In this document: positions 1-8,016 of the stretch, one piece after another | Layout: each line of letters begins with the position of its first letter | Position numbering within the stretch: position 1 is the stretch's first letter | The notes under the pieces: model-generated | Database searches by the model: none | What the model saw: the letters and a program-made list of their open reading frames with translations, nothing else | Told to the model about the DNA's origin: nothing | NCBI GenBank assembly: GCA_032251435.1 | Contig: JAVVEH010000022.1 | Coordinates: 1 to 64,000, forward strand | Reading direction: 5' to 3' | DNA: 64,000 bases | From: JAVVEH01 sp032251435 | GTDB lineage: Bacteria > Verrucomicrobiota > Lentisphaeria > Oligosphaerales > MVZH01 | Made by a program: the position numbers and the translations under genes

Positions 1-81
1 ACGTCTTTCACGTCTTTCACGTCTTTCACGTCTTTCACGTCTTTCACGTCTTTCAACGCCTTCTACGCCTTCTACGCCTTT
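1..81. repeat. 9-bp tandem array at the window edge
   Basis: Six perfect copies of ACGTCTTTC fill bases 1-54, followed by three looser 9-bp units of the type TTCTACGCC. The array runs over the stop codon of the ATPase gene, so the last codons of that gene lie in the repeat. It is cut by the window edge, so its full length is unknown. Confidence 0.95.
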
Positions 82-1223
82 CCCCCCTCCCACTGCTGCT
101 GGAATTTTTGGAGACCACACACGCTGATATGAGAGTCCAGGGGGTAGACAGTGTCGACGGGTGTTACAATCCACAGGCGGTCCAGCCCCAGGCATTTAAT
201 GGCCGAGCGCATGGATACCGTGACGGTGGGAGCTTCACTATACTTAAATTCGATACCGTGCCGTTTGCCCTGATGAAACAGCAGGAGATCCACTTCCGGT
301 CCGCTGTGTGTTGACCAGAAGTAAGGGGCCGTTGTTTCGGTAATGGCAATGACCTGCTCCAGGGCAAAACCTTCCCAGGATGCCCCGACTCTGGGATGGC
401 CATTAAGCTGGTCGTAGTCCTGTAACATAAGAAGGCTGTGCAGTAAACCCGTGTCCCGGAAATAAATTTTGGGTGCTTTTACCTGGCGTTTCTTCAAATT
501 CTCATGCCAGGGCTGCAGTTGACGAATCATATAACTCTCCGATAGAATATCCAGATAGCTCCGGATGGTCTTGTCACTTTGCCCAAGAGACCGTGAGAGT
601 TCGGAGGCATTCCAGGTTTGCCCGTGATAGTGAGCGAGCATCGTCCAGAACCGGCGCATCTGGGGAGCCGGGATGCGAATGCCTAGCTGAGGCAGATCCT
701 GCTGTAGAAATGTGCGTATGAAACTCTCCCGCCACACACAGCTGTCCTCGTCTGAAGCAGCTAGAAACGATCGGGGAAAGCTGCCGCGAACCCAGAGCTC
801 AGACATGTGGCCAACCCCGGTTTCGGAAAGTAAAAATCCCGACAGATCGACAAATTCTACACGTCCCGCCAGTGATTCGGACGCATTGCTCATTAATTGG
901 GGAGAAGCACTGCCGAGTATGAGAAACCGGGTATCCGTGTCCGGGCGATCCGCCAGAACCCGCAGGACAGGAAACAGCGATGGAGCCAGCTGTATTTCGT
1001 CGATGATGACTAATCCAGAACAGGTTCGCAGGGTCAATTCGGGGTTCTGAAGCCGCTGCATATCCCGTGGGGACTCCAAATCAAAAAAGGTTGACGAAAA
1101 TTCTTCGGCCAGGCTGCGGGCCAGGGTTGTTTTGCCACATTGCCGAGGCCCGAGCAAAGCGGTTATGGGTGAGCGGTTGATGGCCGCCCGGAGTTTTTGT
1201 CGGTATGACGGACGATCCAACAT
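72..1223 (-). CDS. ATP-binding protein, AAA_14 / DUF4143 family
   Basis: A 383-residue protein of the common AAA_14 plus DUF4143 family, whose cellular role is generally unknown. The Walker A motif GPRQCGKTTLA lies near residues 25-35, and a Walker B-like LVIIDEIQLAP follows about 60 residues later. The C-terminal half carries the DUF4143 pattern, with YFRDTGLLHSLL and a late PEVDLLLF...GIEFKYS stretch that resembles a nuclease-like beta core. The start was set at the ATG ending at 1223 because GGAGG lies five bases upstream; a longer TTG start at 1241 lacks this. It stands alone beyond a strong terminator and has no evident link to the glycan genes. The stop codon lies in a 9-bp tandem array. 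Confidence 0.85.
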   Translation of the reverse strand: MLDRPSYRQKLRAAINRSPITALLGPRQCGKTTLARSLAEEFSSTFFDLESPRDMQRLQNPELTLRTCSGLVIIDEIQLAPSLFPVLRVLADRPDTDTRFLILGSASPQLMSNASESLAGRVEFVDLSGFLLSETGVGHMSELWVRGSFPRSFLAASDEDSCVWRESFIRTFLQQDLPQLGIRIPAPQMRRFWTMLAHYHGQTWNASELSRSLGQSDKTIRSYLDILSESYMIRQLQPWHENLKKRQVKAPKIYFRDTGLLHSLLMLQDYDQLNGHPRVGASWEGFALEQVIAITETTAPYFWSTHSGPEVDLLLFHQGKRHGIEFKYSEAPTVTVSMRSAIKCLGLDRLWIVTPVDTVYPLDSHISVCGLQKFQQQWEGGKA

Positions 1224-1408
1224 AGAGACCTCCACAAGCAAAAAATTGAAAATTCGGATACGTACTCCGAGTTTTCGTAAAATAGTTGTTGGTTCTTAAA
1301 AATCAATGGACTTGGGGAGATCCTGTCAAGGAAGCTATGAATAGTGGAGTGGAGCCGATTTTGCGAAGTCCGCAAAAAAGCTCTGCTGGAACAAGAGGTG
1401 CCCTTAAA

Positions 1409-1462
1409 CTGGATTCCGCAGTCCCCTGCGGTAATAAGAGCCGCAGGGACTGCGGAATCCAG
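1409..1462. repeat. Long near-perfect inverted repeat
   Basis: The arms 1409-1431 and 1441-1462 are reverse complements over 22 bases with one bulged C, around a 9-base loop. The arms begin CTGGATTCCGCAGTCCC. It lies directly beyond the terminator of the PEP-CTERM gene and could be a REP-like element or a transcript-end stabiliser. No second copy was seen in the window. Confidence 0.85.
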
Positions 1463-1500
1463 AAAGCAAAAAAGCCCCGCCCGGATTTCCCGGACGGGGC
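1463..1500 (-). terminator. Rho-independent terminator of the PEP-CTERM gene
   Basis: Read on the minus strand, GCCCCGTCCGG and CCGGGCGGGGC form an 11-bp G+C-rich stem (one G-U or mismatch) with a short AAAT-type loop at 1474-1500, followed at once by six T residues (A-tract at 1468-1473 on the plus strand). It lies 50 bases after the stop codon at 1551. Confidence 0.85.
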
Positions 1501-1512
1501 GATCACATTTAA

Positions 1513-1539
1513 TTCTCCGCGTTCTCCGCGCCTCCGCGG
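1513..1539. repeat. 9-bp tandem array
   Basis: Three units, TTCTCCGCG, TTCTCCGCG and CCTCCGCGG, lie just beyond the stop of the PEP-CTERM gene. A related array with 8-bp spacing occurs at 5243-5266. Confidence 0.75.
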
Positions 1540-1550
1540 GAGACTCGCAT

Positions 1551-3473
1551 TTACCGCCGACGGCGGCGGAAGGTCACGCCCATCAGACCAAGACCGGCCA
1601 GGATGATTGTGGACGGCTCGGGGATGTATTCGATACCGGTCAGAGTAATCGCGCTGCCAGTATCGGCGAAAGTCGCGCCTTGGATAAGCCATTTGCTGCC
1701 AATCCCACCGTAGGTGACGCTGAGGTCACTGGCAAGGCCGTCTGTGGTCAGGCCGCCGTCATAGGTGAACAGCGTGAAGACCTGGCTGGACGAGAAGTAA
1801 GCACCGCTAAGGGGGGTGATGTCAATGACGACATCGCCGGAGATGTCGAGAACGCCGTTGCCGAGAGCCGTGGTAACAACGACCAGGTCGTTGCTTGTGG
1901 CATCGACTTCCCATTCGTAGTTACCGGACAGTGTCAGGTCGCCAACAGTAATGGTGTCGATGCTGTTACCGGGAGCGAGCGTCCCGGCATTAACCGTTAC
2001 GTTGCTCAGGGCACCCGCTCCCATCAAGGTGCCGCCGCTGAGGATGGTTGTCGCCCCGCCCAGAGCGCCGTTGACAACCAGAGTGCCGGAAGCGTTCGTG
2101 GCGCCGCTGAACGCGCTGTTATCCGAGGAGACCGTCGCCGTGCCGCTGGACAGCGTCAGAGTTCCGCTGCCGGAAAGAGTCGGGATCGTGGCGCTACCCG
2201 TGTATTCGAGTTCACCGGTCGCACCGATGGCCACACCACCCGTGCCCAGATGGCCGTCACCGCCGGCCAGCACTTTTCCGGCGGAGATGGTGGTGCCGCC
2301 GGAGTAATCGTTGGTGCCGGTCAGAGTCAATGTGCCTGCGCCGGCTTTGGCCAGACTGCCGGCTCCGGTGATGTTGGCGCCGACGGTCTGAGAGCCGGCC
2401 ACATTGAAAGACAGAACGCCGCTGTTGCTGACATCGCCGCCGCCGAGGGTGCCGTCAGTGGTGCCGTCGCCGAGCTGTAGCGTCCCGGCGGAGACGGATG
2501 TGCCGCCCGTGTAGGTGTTGGTGCCGGTCAGAACAAGCGTGCCGGTGCCGGATTTGGTCAATCCGCTGGTGCCGCCAAGAGGCGCGCTGATTTTGGCGCT
2601 CAGTCCGTCACCGACGATGATACCACCGTTCAGAACGGTTAGATCATACAAACCACCACCATCCTGAGCAATATCATACCCGTTGGCGGTAAAGTTCACG
2701 GAAAAGGCGCTGACATCGGCGCCCAGTGTGACAGTTCCCGCACCCGTGGCGCCGAAAACCGCTCCGTCGTTTTGACTCCAGGCGGATCCGCCGCCCCAGT
2801 TCAGGTCGGCCAAGTTCCAGATGCCGGTTGCGGCCCCATCATCCCATGCGATAGCGGGGATGGCATCCATGTCGACGTGGAAAATGCGTTCTCTTCCAGT
2901 GGTGGCAGAAAGAGTAGAGGGATCGCCATCTGTCCTTTCGTAGTAAAAGCCGTTAGGGATATCGTTTGAACTGTTAATCCTCATATAGGGAATACCGTTG
3001 CTCCAACTTCCTCCACTGGTATGCTCAACGTCAACACCGTAAAGCGTGTTTGCTGAAAGCAGGACGGGGGTCGCCAAGGTCCAGGTGAACCAGTCACCGG
3101 CGGACCATGCGGTGTTGGTCGAGAAGGTGTCGGTGGCAAGAGTCGTTGTGTTTGCGCCATCTATACCAACCACACGAAGAGAGTAATTACGGGTACTTGC
3201 GGGAGTCCCGCTGCCGCTGGCCTGTGTTGAATAAGCGTTCAATTTATAGCCGGCGGCGCTGCCCGTTGTGAAGGACTGACCTGGATTCGGAGTGTCCGTC
3301 CAAAATTTGAACGTAGCAGTATCCGTCCAAATCAGATTGCCAATGTCTCCGCCATCAACCGTCGGAGTGGTCCCACTAATGGTGAGTGTCCCGGCTAATG
3401 CAGAGACGGCAGCAAACAGAAAAGCAACAACGAACAGTGTGGTTAATTTCCGGGTAATAGATGTGGTCTTCAT
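1551..3473 (-). CDS. PEP-CTERM protein with autotransporter-type beta-strand repeats
   Basis: A secreted surface or matrix protein of 640 residues. The signal peptide is clear (MKTTSITRKLTTLFVVAFLF, then an Ala-rich cleavage region). Residues about 30-200 form a beta-rich domain. The middle has passenger-like repeats (LVLTGTNTYTGGT and LTLTGTNDYSGGT, each followed by a TxSAGxL-type strand). The protein ends in a PEP-CTERM sorting tag: IPEPST, a hydrophobic helix, then five arginines. Such tags are processed by an exosortase; none is present here. The start at 3473 has AAGGAG eight bases upstream. A second in-frame ATG at 3557 also has AGGAG, which would add 28 residues ahead of the signal peptide. 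A strong terminator follows. Its role in glycan use is unknown. Confidence 0.9.
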   Translation of the reverse strand: MKTTSITRKLTTLFVVAFLFAAVSALAGTLTISGTTPTVDGGDIGNLIWTDTATFKFWTDTPNPGQSFTTGSAAGYKLNAYSTQASGSGTPASTRNYSLRVVGIDGANTTTLATDTFSTNTAWSAGDWFTWTLATPVLLSANTLYGVDVEHTSGGSWSNGIPYMRINSSNDIPNGFYYERTDGDPSTLSATTGRERIFHVDMDAIPAIAWDDGAATGIWNLADLNWGGGSAWSQNDGAVFGATGAGTVTLGADVSAFSVNFTANGYDIAQDGGGLYDLTVLNGGIIVGDGLSAKISAPLGGTSGLTKSGTGTLVLTGTNTYTGGTSVSAGTLQLGDGTTDGTLGGGDVSNSGVLSFNVAGSQTVGANITGAGSLAKAGAGTLTLTGTNDYSGGTTISAGKVLAGGDGHLGTGGVAIGATGELEYTGSATIPTLSGSGTLTLSSGTATVSSDNSAFSGATNASGTLVVNGALGGATTILSGGTLMGAGALSNVTVNAGTLAPGNSIDTITVGDLTLSGNYEWEVDATSNDLVVVTTALGNGVLDISGDVVIDITPLSGAYFSSSQVFTLFTYDGGLTTDGLASDLSVTYGGIGSKWLIQGATFADTGSAITLTGIEYIPEPSTIILAGLGLMGVTFRRRRR

Positions 3474-3649
3474 ACTGGTCTCCTTTGGGTGGCTCGCGGC
3501 GGTGCCGCGGGTTGAAGCGATGGTCTGCTGGCTATGGGGTTGGTTTATTGAACACATATCCGGTCTCCTGGGGTTGGTTTTTCGGCTTCGAAACACGTGG
3601 GGTTAAAAAACACATATTTTTCCGGCCATAAAACATTTTCATTAACCAA

Positions 3650-3679
3650 AAGATACTCCTTTCGGGGCGAAAATGCCAA
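3650..3679 (-). promoter_or_regulatory. Possible sigma-70 type promoter for the PEP-CTERM gene
   Basis: On the minus strand TTGGCA (3674-3679) and TATCTT (3650-3655) are 18 bases apart, matching the -35 and -10 consensus at five and four of six positions. They lie in an A+T-rich region about 180 bases ahead of the chosen start. This is a pattern match only. Confidence 0.3.
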
Positions 3680-3772
3680 ATTTAAATATTTTAAAATGCG
3701 GAAATTTTTATTTGAATTCGCGCCAAAATGCGTTTTTTGCCTATTTTGGCCGATAAAAAGGCTGAGGGGGGT

Positions 3773-3800
3773 GAGGGATGAGGGATGAAAGCGGAGGGAT
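3773..3800. repeat. Heptamer tandem array
   Basis: Four 7-bp units: GAGGGAT, GAGGGAT, GAAAGCG and GAGGGAT, 25 bases beyond the stop of the regulator gene. Confidence 0.75.
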
Positions 3801-3825
3801 GAAGAATAAAGGCGGAGAGCGTTAT

Positions 3826-5019
3826 TTACTTCGGGGCTTGGTCAGCATGCTGACGACGGTAGGCGCCGGGGGTCAAGCCAAAGGTTTTTTTAAAGCAGGT
3901 TTGCAGGTAACTGGCGGACGAAAAGCCGGTTTTTCCAGCAATTTTTTCCACGGGCAGCGAGGTGCCCCGCAACAGTTCCCGGCAGATTTCCAGACGTCGT
4001 CGCCGCAATTCCTCGGCGACATTGCGGCTCAGGTGTTTGTTGAACAGGCGCTCCAGTGATCGCCGGGAAGCGCCGATACTGGCCACTATTGTGTCCACCC
4101 GAACAGTCGGATCATCATAGCGCTCCCAGATAAAGGCGAGCGCTTTTCTCAACAGCGGATGATTCACGGCGACCAGGTTGGTGCTCTGTCGTTCGACAAC
4201 CCCTTTGGGAGGCACAAACACTGGTTGATACGGCCCCGGTTTTCCATCGATCAGCTCTTTAAGCATACAGATGCTTTGGTGGCCAATCTCTTTGTTATTG
4301 GTGGCTATCGATGACAGAGTCACGGGTGCCGCCCGGCAGGTGAAGCGATTGTTGCCGTACCCCAAAATCGCGATGTCTTCGGGGACGCTCAAACCCGCTT
4401 CGACGCACCACTCACAGATATTCGCCGCCATGCCATCCGAATAAACAAAAAGACCCAGCGGTTTGGGGAGTCTGGACAACCACGCTGTGATTTGCGTCTG
4501 GTAGCGCTGCCATTTTTCCTGATATTTTTTTGCATTCAGTCTGTCGTCCGTATTTTTCAGCCGGAGCCAATGGCACTTGCACCCCCGGGTAGCCGCCCGC
4601 TCTTTCAAGCCCAGGTAAAGGTGCTTCCCATGACTCCAGGGGATGTGCCCGATGTAGCCCAGGTGTTTAAATTCACGGTCGGCAAAGTAGTCCGCCGCCA
4701 AGTTCCCCGCCGCTTTAAGGTCCGGCAGAATCGCTGGTAGCTGGATGTCCAGTGGGTGCGGAAGATTGCCCATTCGGACGACAGGAATGGTCAAGGCGCA
4801 AAGCTGGCTGGCAAGCTCTGAATCCGGCAAATCCGTGATGATCGCCCCGATCAGATTGCTGACGGCGGGGATGATCCCATACGTCATATCCATTTCCCGT
4901 AAGTGCCAGCCATAGACATCGGCCTGTTCAATGACACCTTCCAGAAACAGGTCGTTTTTATGCCGTATGAGACGGGTTAAAACCGTCGGCGGTGGATTGG
5001 CGAAAAGTCTTTCGGGCAT
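3826..5019 (-). CDS. XylR-like transcriptional regulator (LacI-type sensor plus AraC HTH)
   Basis: A 397-residue regulator. Residues about 5-275 resemble the periplasmic-binding-protein-like ligand domain of LacI regulators (for example HLGYIGHIPWSHGKHLYLGLKERA and VPEDIAILGYGNN). Residues about 285-393 are an AraC-type double helix-turn-helix, ending with SSASYLQTCFKKTFGLTPGAYRR. The order sensor then AraC-HTH is that of the xylose regulator XylR of E. coli, and this type is frequent in PVC bacteria. The ligand is probably a sugar, but no residue here names it. The gene lies downstream of the glycan genes and upstream of the PEP-CTERM gene. AAGAG precedes the ATG by six bases. A small dyad 30 bases ahead could be its own operator. 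Confidence 0.9.
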   Translation of the reverse strand: MPERLFANPPPTVLTRLIRHKNDLFLEGVIEQADVYGWHLREMDMTYGIIPAVSNLIGAIITDLPDSELASQLCALTIPVVRMGNLPHPLDIQLPAILPDLKAAGNLAADYFADREFKHLGYIGHIPWSHGKHLYLGLKERAATRGCKCHWLRLKNTDDRLNAKKYQEKWQRYQTQITAWLSRLPKPLGLFVYSDGMAANICEWCVEAGLSVPEDIAILGYGNNRFTCRAAPVTLSSIATNNKEIGHQSICMLKELIDGKPGPYQPVFVPPKGVVERQSTNLVAVNHPLLRKALAFIWERYDDPTVRVDTIVASIGASRRSLERLFNKHLSRNVAEELRRRRLEICRELLRGTSLPVEKIAGKTGFSSASYLQTCFKKTFGLTPGAYRRQHADQAPK

Positions 5020-5049
5020 GCGGCACTCTTTGGATGGAATTTTATACCG

Positions 5050-5061
5050 GCTTGAACAAGC
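5050..5061. promoter_or_regulatory. Possible operator dyad ahead of the regulator
   Basis: GCTTGAACAAGC is a 5-bp inverted repeat around AA, 30 bases upstream of the regulator start. It is short and may be chance; autoregulation is only a guess. Confidence 0.2.
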
Positions 5062-5146
5062 TATTAGTATATCGCATAATCAGCAAAAGCGTAGCATCCT
5101 CACGGGGTAAAGTTATTTCACACGCATTCTTTGTTACTTTTTGAAC

Positions 5147-5266
5147 CACTAATGTACACTAATGAACACTAATTTTGGGATGATAAGGATAGCCACGAAA
5201 AGTCACAAAGATACGCGGAAAAAAGATGTATGTCCTCTCTTTTCTCCGCGTCTCCGCGCCTTTGCG
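5147..5266. repeat. Three short tandem arrays in one spacer
   Basis: The 257-bp spacer 5020-5276 holds three units of CACTAATGAA type with 10-bp spacing (5147-5173), a GCCACGAAAAGTCACAAAG-type segment near 5191-5212, and three 8-bp units TCTCCGCG, TCTCCGCG, CCTTTGCG (5243-5266). Similar segments recur at 1513 and 57690. Confidence 0.75.
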
Positions 5267-5276
5267 GGATACGTTT

Positions 5277-5930
5277 TTAGGGAAGTCGCATACGAATGCT
5301 GCTGGCCACCTGCTTCGCGATCAGCCGGGTGCCCGCGTCTGAAAAGTGAACATCTCCCGGGCAGGTGAACAGGGACGGATCAAAGGCCGCGGTCAACGCA
5401 TGCAGATCATTGACAGGTATGCCATGCCGCCGCATGATGTCGGCCGCGACCTCATTATACCGTCTGTCATCCCCCTGAAACCGGCCCGCCTCATTCGGTG
5501 GCACGAAGGTGGTGCTGGCCCAGATCAGCTTGGGAGCGCGGGCGGATAACCGCCGGACGAGCTGGTCCAGGTTGTCGGCGTATTCCTCAATGGGCACGGA
5601 GACCGGGCCGTTAATCTTGTCCCGATTGCCATACACAGTTGACGACGGATGCCGATGGCAGAGATCGTGCAATCCCCAATTGAAATGGATCAGATCCCAG
5701 TCCGTTTCCCCGAGCCAGTCATCGAGTTTGTCGAGTCCGCATCGGGTGTCGCCGCAGTTGTCAGGCGCCCGGCGGACATTGCAGACATCCCGCAGCAGTT
5801 CCATGACCGGTTCGGTGTAGCCGCAGGAGATCGAATCACCGACGAGGAGGACCATGGGCAGGTCGTCCCGTACTGTCTGCGGTGTCCGCAACCCGAGTTT
5901 GTCTTTCTCAGGTGTGAAAAATTCTTTCAT
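5277..5930 (-). CDS. SGNH/GDSL-type hydrolase, probable carbohydrate esterase
   Basis: A 217-residue protein without signal peptide, about the usual size of a single SGNH hydrolase domain. Block I is LLVGDSISCGY (residues 29-39, nucleophile Ser in GDS), block II has CGDTR (Gly), block III has HFNWGLHDL in place of GxND, and block V has DVHFSDAGTRLIA, with the catalytic Asp and His. Family members remove acetyl or other acyl groups; the substrate is unknown, but a de-acylating role on imported sugars fits the neighbourhood. The start lies 16 bases after the GH42 stop, so the two are likely co-transcribed. Confidence 0.8.
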   Translation of the reverse strand: MKEFFTPEKDKLGLRTPQTVRDDLPMVLLVGDSISCGYTEPVMELLRDVCNVRRAPDNCGDTRCGLDKLDDWLGETDWDLIHFNWGLHDLCHRHPSSTVYGNRDKINGPVSVPIEEYADNLDQLVRRLSARAPKLIWASTTFVPPNEAGRFQGDDRRYNEVAADIMRRHGIPVNDLHALTAAFDPSLFTCPGDVHFSDAGTRLIAKQVASSIRMRLP

Positions 5931-5946
5931 TGATCATTTCCGAAAA

Positions 5947-7995
5947 TTAAGGTTTAAGCACTTTAACCGCGAATTTTTCTAAAGTCACGGGGCCGCTGAG
6001 GGTTTCTCCGCTCAGCAGATCCGTGTATTCCCGGTCGAGCGTGATCTGCACGCTTTCACGGTTGTAGTTCTGGAGGAACACATAGTCGGTCTGCCCATCG
6101 GTCCGTTTCTGGGCGGTCACACCGGGAGGCAACTCACATCCGATGACTGGCTGTATCTCCAGCTCCGCCACCAGTTTTTTGTATAGATCTGCCAGGAAAG
6201 TGTCGCCTGTCCGGGCGGCGATATAGTAGGCTTCGCCTTTGCCGTAATGATTGACAGTCAAGGCTGGCGAGCCGGCGAAATACTGATCAGTGAACGTGGC
6301 CAGGACGTCCGCCCCTTCCGCATGAATGACCGAGCAGGTGTCGACGGCCTTGTAGCCGCCGCTGAGTCCCAGCGGGTTGCCATCACTCATGGTTATGCCC
6401 ACTGACTCATGGGGATAATAGCTCTGGCTTTCCTCCTCCCAGACACCGAACACTTCACGTAAGCCGTCGCCGGGAATGCCGCCGAGATAGCAGAGGTCGG
6501 ATTCATCCACCACCGCGCTCCAGTAGGTCATGACGGCGGTTCCGCCTTGGGCCACATACTGTTTCACTTTTTCCGCAAATCCGGGACGAATCATGTAGGC
6601 CATTGGAATGACGACCAGCTTGTAGGCAGCCAAATCATCAAGTTGATCAATGACATCGATGGGCACACCCGCTTCCCAGAAGGGGCGGTAATGGGCGTCA
6701 CACTCCTCCCGGTATTTGCAGTTTTCTCCAAGATACACCCGGGCGCCCTCTTTGATAGCCCACTCATTTTCCCAGTCTTGGATCAGGGCGACTTCCGGTT
6801 GGACACTGGCGCCGACCACCTCGTCCAGTTTGGCGAGCGCCGCGCCGACATCTGCGACTTCTCTGAATTCACGGGTGTTTTCGCTTCCTTCATGGTCAAC
6901 GACCGCGCCATGGAATTTTTCCATACTGCCCCGGCTTTTGCGCCACTGAAAATATTGAACCGTATCCGAGCCGTGGGCGATGGCCTGTAGACTGGAGAGT
7001 AGATGCATCCCCGGTTCCTTGCGCTTCTTGACCCGCCCGCGGGTGGGAATGCTGGGCACACTTTCCATCAGCATGAACGGTTTACCACCCTTCATGGCCC
7101 GGCACTGATCATGCATGCGGGCTGTCCGCACCGCTTCCCCGAGTTCATCCTCATGTTCATGCCAGTTGGGATAGGAGTCCCAGGACACCACATCCAGGGC
7201 CCGGGCGAAGGCGGCGCAGTCGACCGTGTCATGTCCCGGCATGAGATTGGTGGTAATGGGAATCTCCGGGGTGATTTCGCGCAACGGAGCGGTTTCAGTT
7301 TTAAAGAAATCAATGGTCTGACAGGTTTTGAACCGCCGCCAGTCCAGCATTAATCCATGCACGCTGCCGTCGACCGGCTGAACGTAATCAAAGTCCGGAT
7401 AGGTGTGGGCCCAGAACCCCGCCCAATAGGCATGGTTCAGCTTGTCAATATCATTGTCGTAGCGCTCCCGAAGCCATTCCTGGAACCAGGCTATGCACAG
7501 AGGACACTGGCAGTTGCCGCTGTTGTATTCATTTGACGCATGCCAGACCAGCAGGGCAGGGTGATCCTTGTACCGTTCAGCAAGTTTGGTGTTGATGATC
7601 TGTGCCTTTTCCCGATAGACGGGAGACGACTGGCAGTGGTTATGACGGCTCTTTTGCGGATCCCGCACGCCCTCTGGAGTCATGCGGCGGATTTCCGGAT
7701 ATTTCCGGCTCATCCAGGCCGGCTTGGCTCCGCTGGGAGTGGCCAGCACGGCATAGGCGTTGTCAGCCGCCAGTTTGTCCATGATGGTGTCCAGCCAGCC
7801 AAACTCAAATTTTCCTTCTTCGGGTTCCAGGGCGGCCCAGGCGAAGATGCCGATCGACATGGCGTTGCAACCGGACAGTTTCATTAACCGCATGTCCTCA
7901 TCCCAGATTTCCGGGGTGCGGATCCACTGGTCAGGGTTGTAGTCACCGCCGTGCAGCATGTGGGCGCATTTGGGGTTTACGGGGGGGTATTTCAT
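5947..7995 (-). CDS. GH42 beta-galactosidase
   Basis: A 682-residue cytoplasmic GH42 enzyme that removes terminal beta-galactose. The barrel starts with GGDYNPDQW (residues 16-24). The acid/base is Glu156 in WHASNEYN and the nucleophile is Glu311 in FMLMESVPS. Cys121, Cys162, Cys164 and Cys167 fit the structural zinc site known in GH42. A trimerisation-type Rossmann-like domain follows (VSWD through GKGEAYYIAARTG), then a short C-terminal beta domain. GGAGA stands seven bases before the ATG. The gene is 21 bases downstream of the transposase gene and 16 bases upstream of the SGNH hydrolase gene. It is full length. Confidence 0.93.
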   Translation of the reverse strand: MKYPPVNPKCAHMLHGGDYNPDQWIRTPEIWDEDMRLMKLSGCNAMSIGIFAWAALEPEEGKFEFGWLDTIMDKLAADNAYAVLATPSGAKPAWMSRKYPEIRRMTPEGVRDPQKSRHNHCQSSPVYREKAQIINTKLAERYKDHPALLVWHASNEYNSGNCQCPLCIAWFQEWLRERYDNDIDKLNHAYWAGFWAHTYPDFDYVQPVDGSVHGLMLDWRRFKTCQTIDFFKTETAPLREITPEIPITTNLMPGHDTVDCAAFARALDVVSWDSYPNWHEHEDELGEAVRTARMHDQCRAMKGGKPFMLMESVPSIPTRGRVKKRKEPGMHLLSSLQAIAHGSDTVQYFQWRKSRGSMEKFHGAVVDHEGSENTREFREVADVGAALAKLDEVVGASVQPEVALIQDWENEWAIKEGARVYLGENCKYREECDAHYRPFWEAGVPIDVIDQLDDLAAYKLVVIPMAYMIRPGFAEKVKQYVAQGGTAVMTYWSAVVDESDLCYLGGIPGDGLREVFGVWEEESQSYYPHESVGITMSDGNPLGLSGGYKAVDTCSVIHAEGADVLATFTDQYFAGSPALTVNHYGKGEAYYIAARTGDTFLADLYKKLVAELEIQPVIGCELPPGVTAQKRTDGQTDYVFLQNYNRESVQITLDREYTDLLSGETLSGPVTLEKFAVKVLKP

Positions 7996-8016
7996 TGTTT
8001 TTCTCCAATCTTTTTG

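Larger units (their letters stand above)
1224..1550. other. Intergenic region with stacked hairpins
   Basis: No gene is seen here. The spacer holds, from left to right, the presumed upstream region of the ATPase gene, a long inverted repeat (1409-1462), a rho-independent terminator for the PEP-CTERM gene (1463-1500) and a 9-bp tandem array of TTCTCCGCG type (1513-1539). Confidence 0.7.
3474..3825. other. Intergenic region upstream of the PEP-CTERM gene
   Basis: No gene is seen. The A+T-rich stretch 3600-3760 is the likely promoter region of the PEP-CTERM gene. A short dyad (CCAAAAT...ATTTTGG, 3723-3749) and a heptamer array (3773-3800) lie on the side next to the regulator gene. Confidence 0.6.

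Noticed and set aside
1344..2480. Plus-strand open frame of 378 codons
   Set aside because: It runs through the terminator and the antisense of the PEP-CTERM repeat region; the G+C-rich repeats keep it open by chance.
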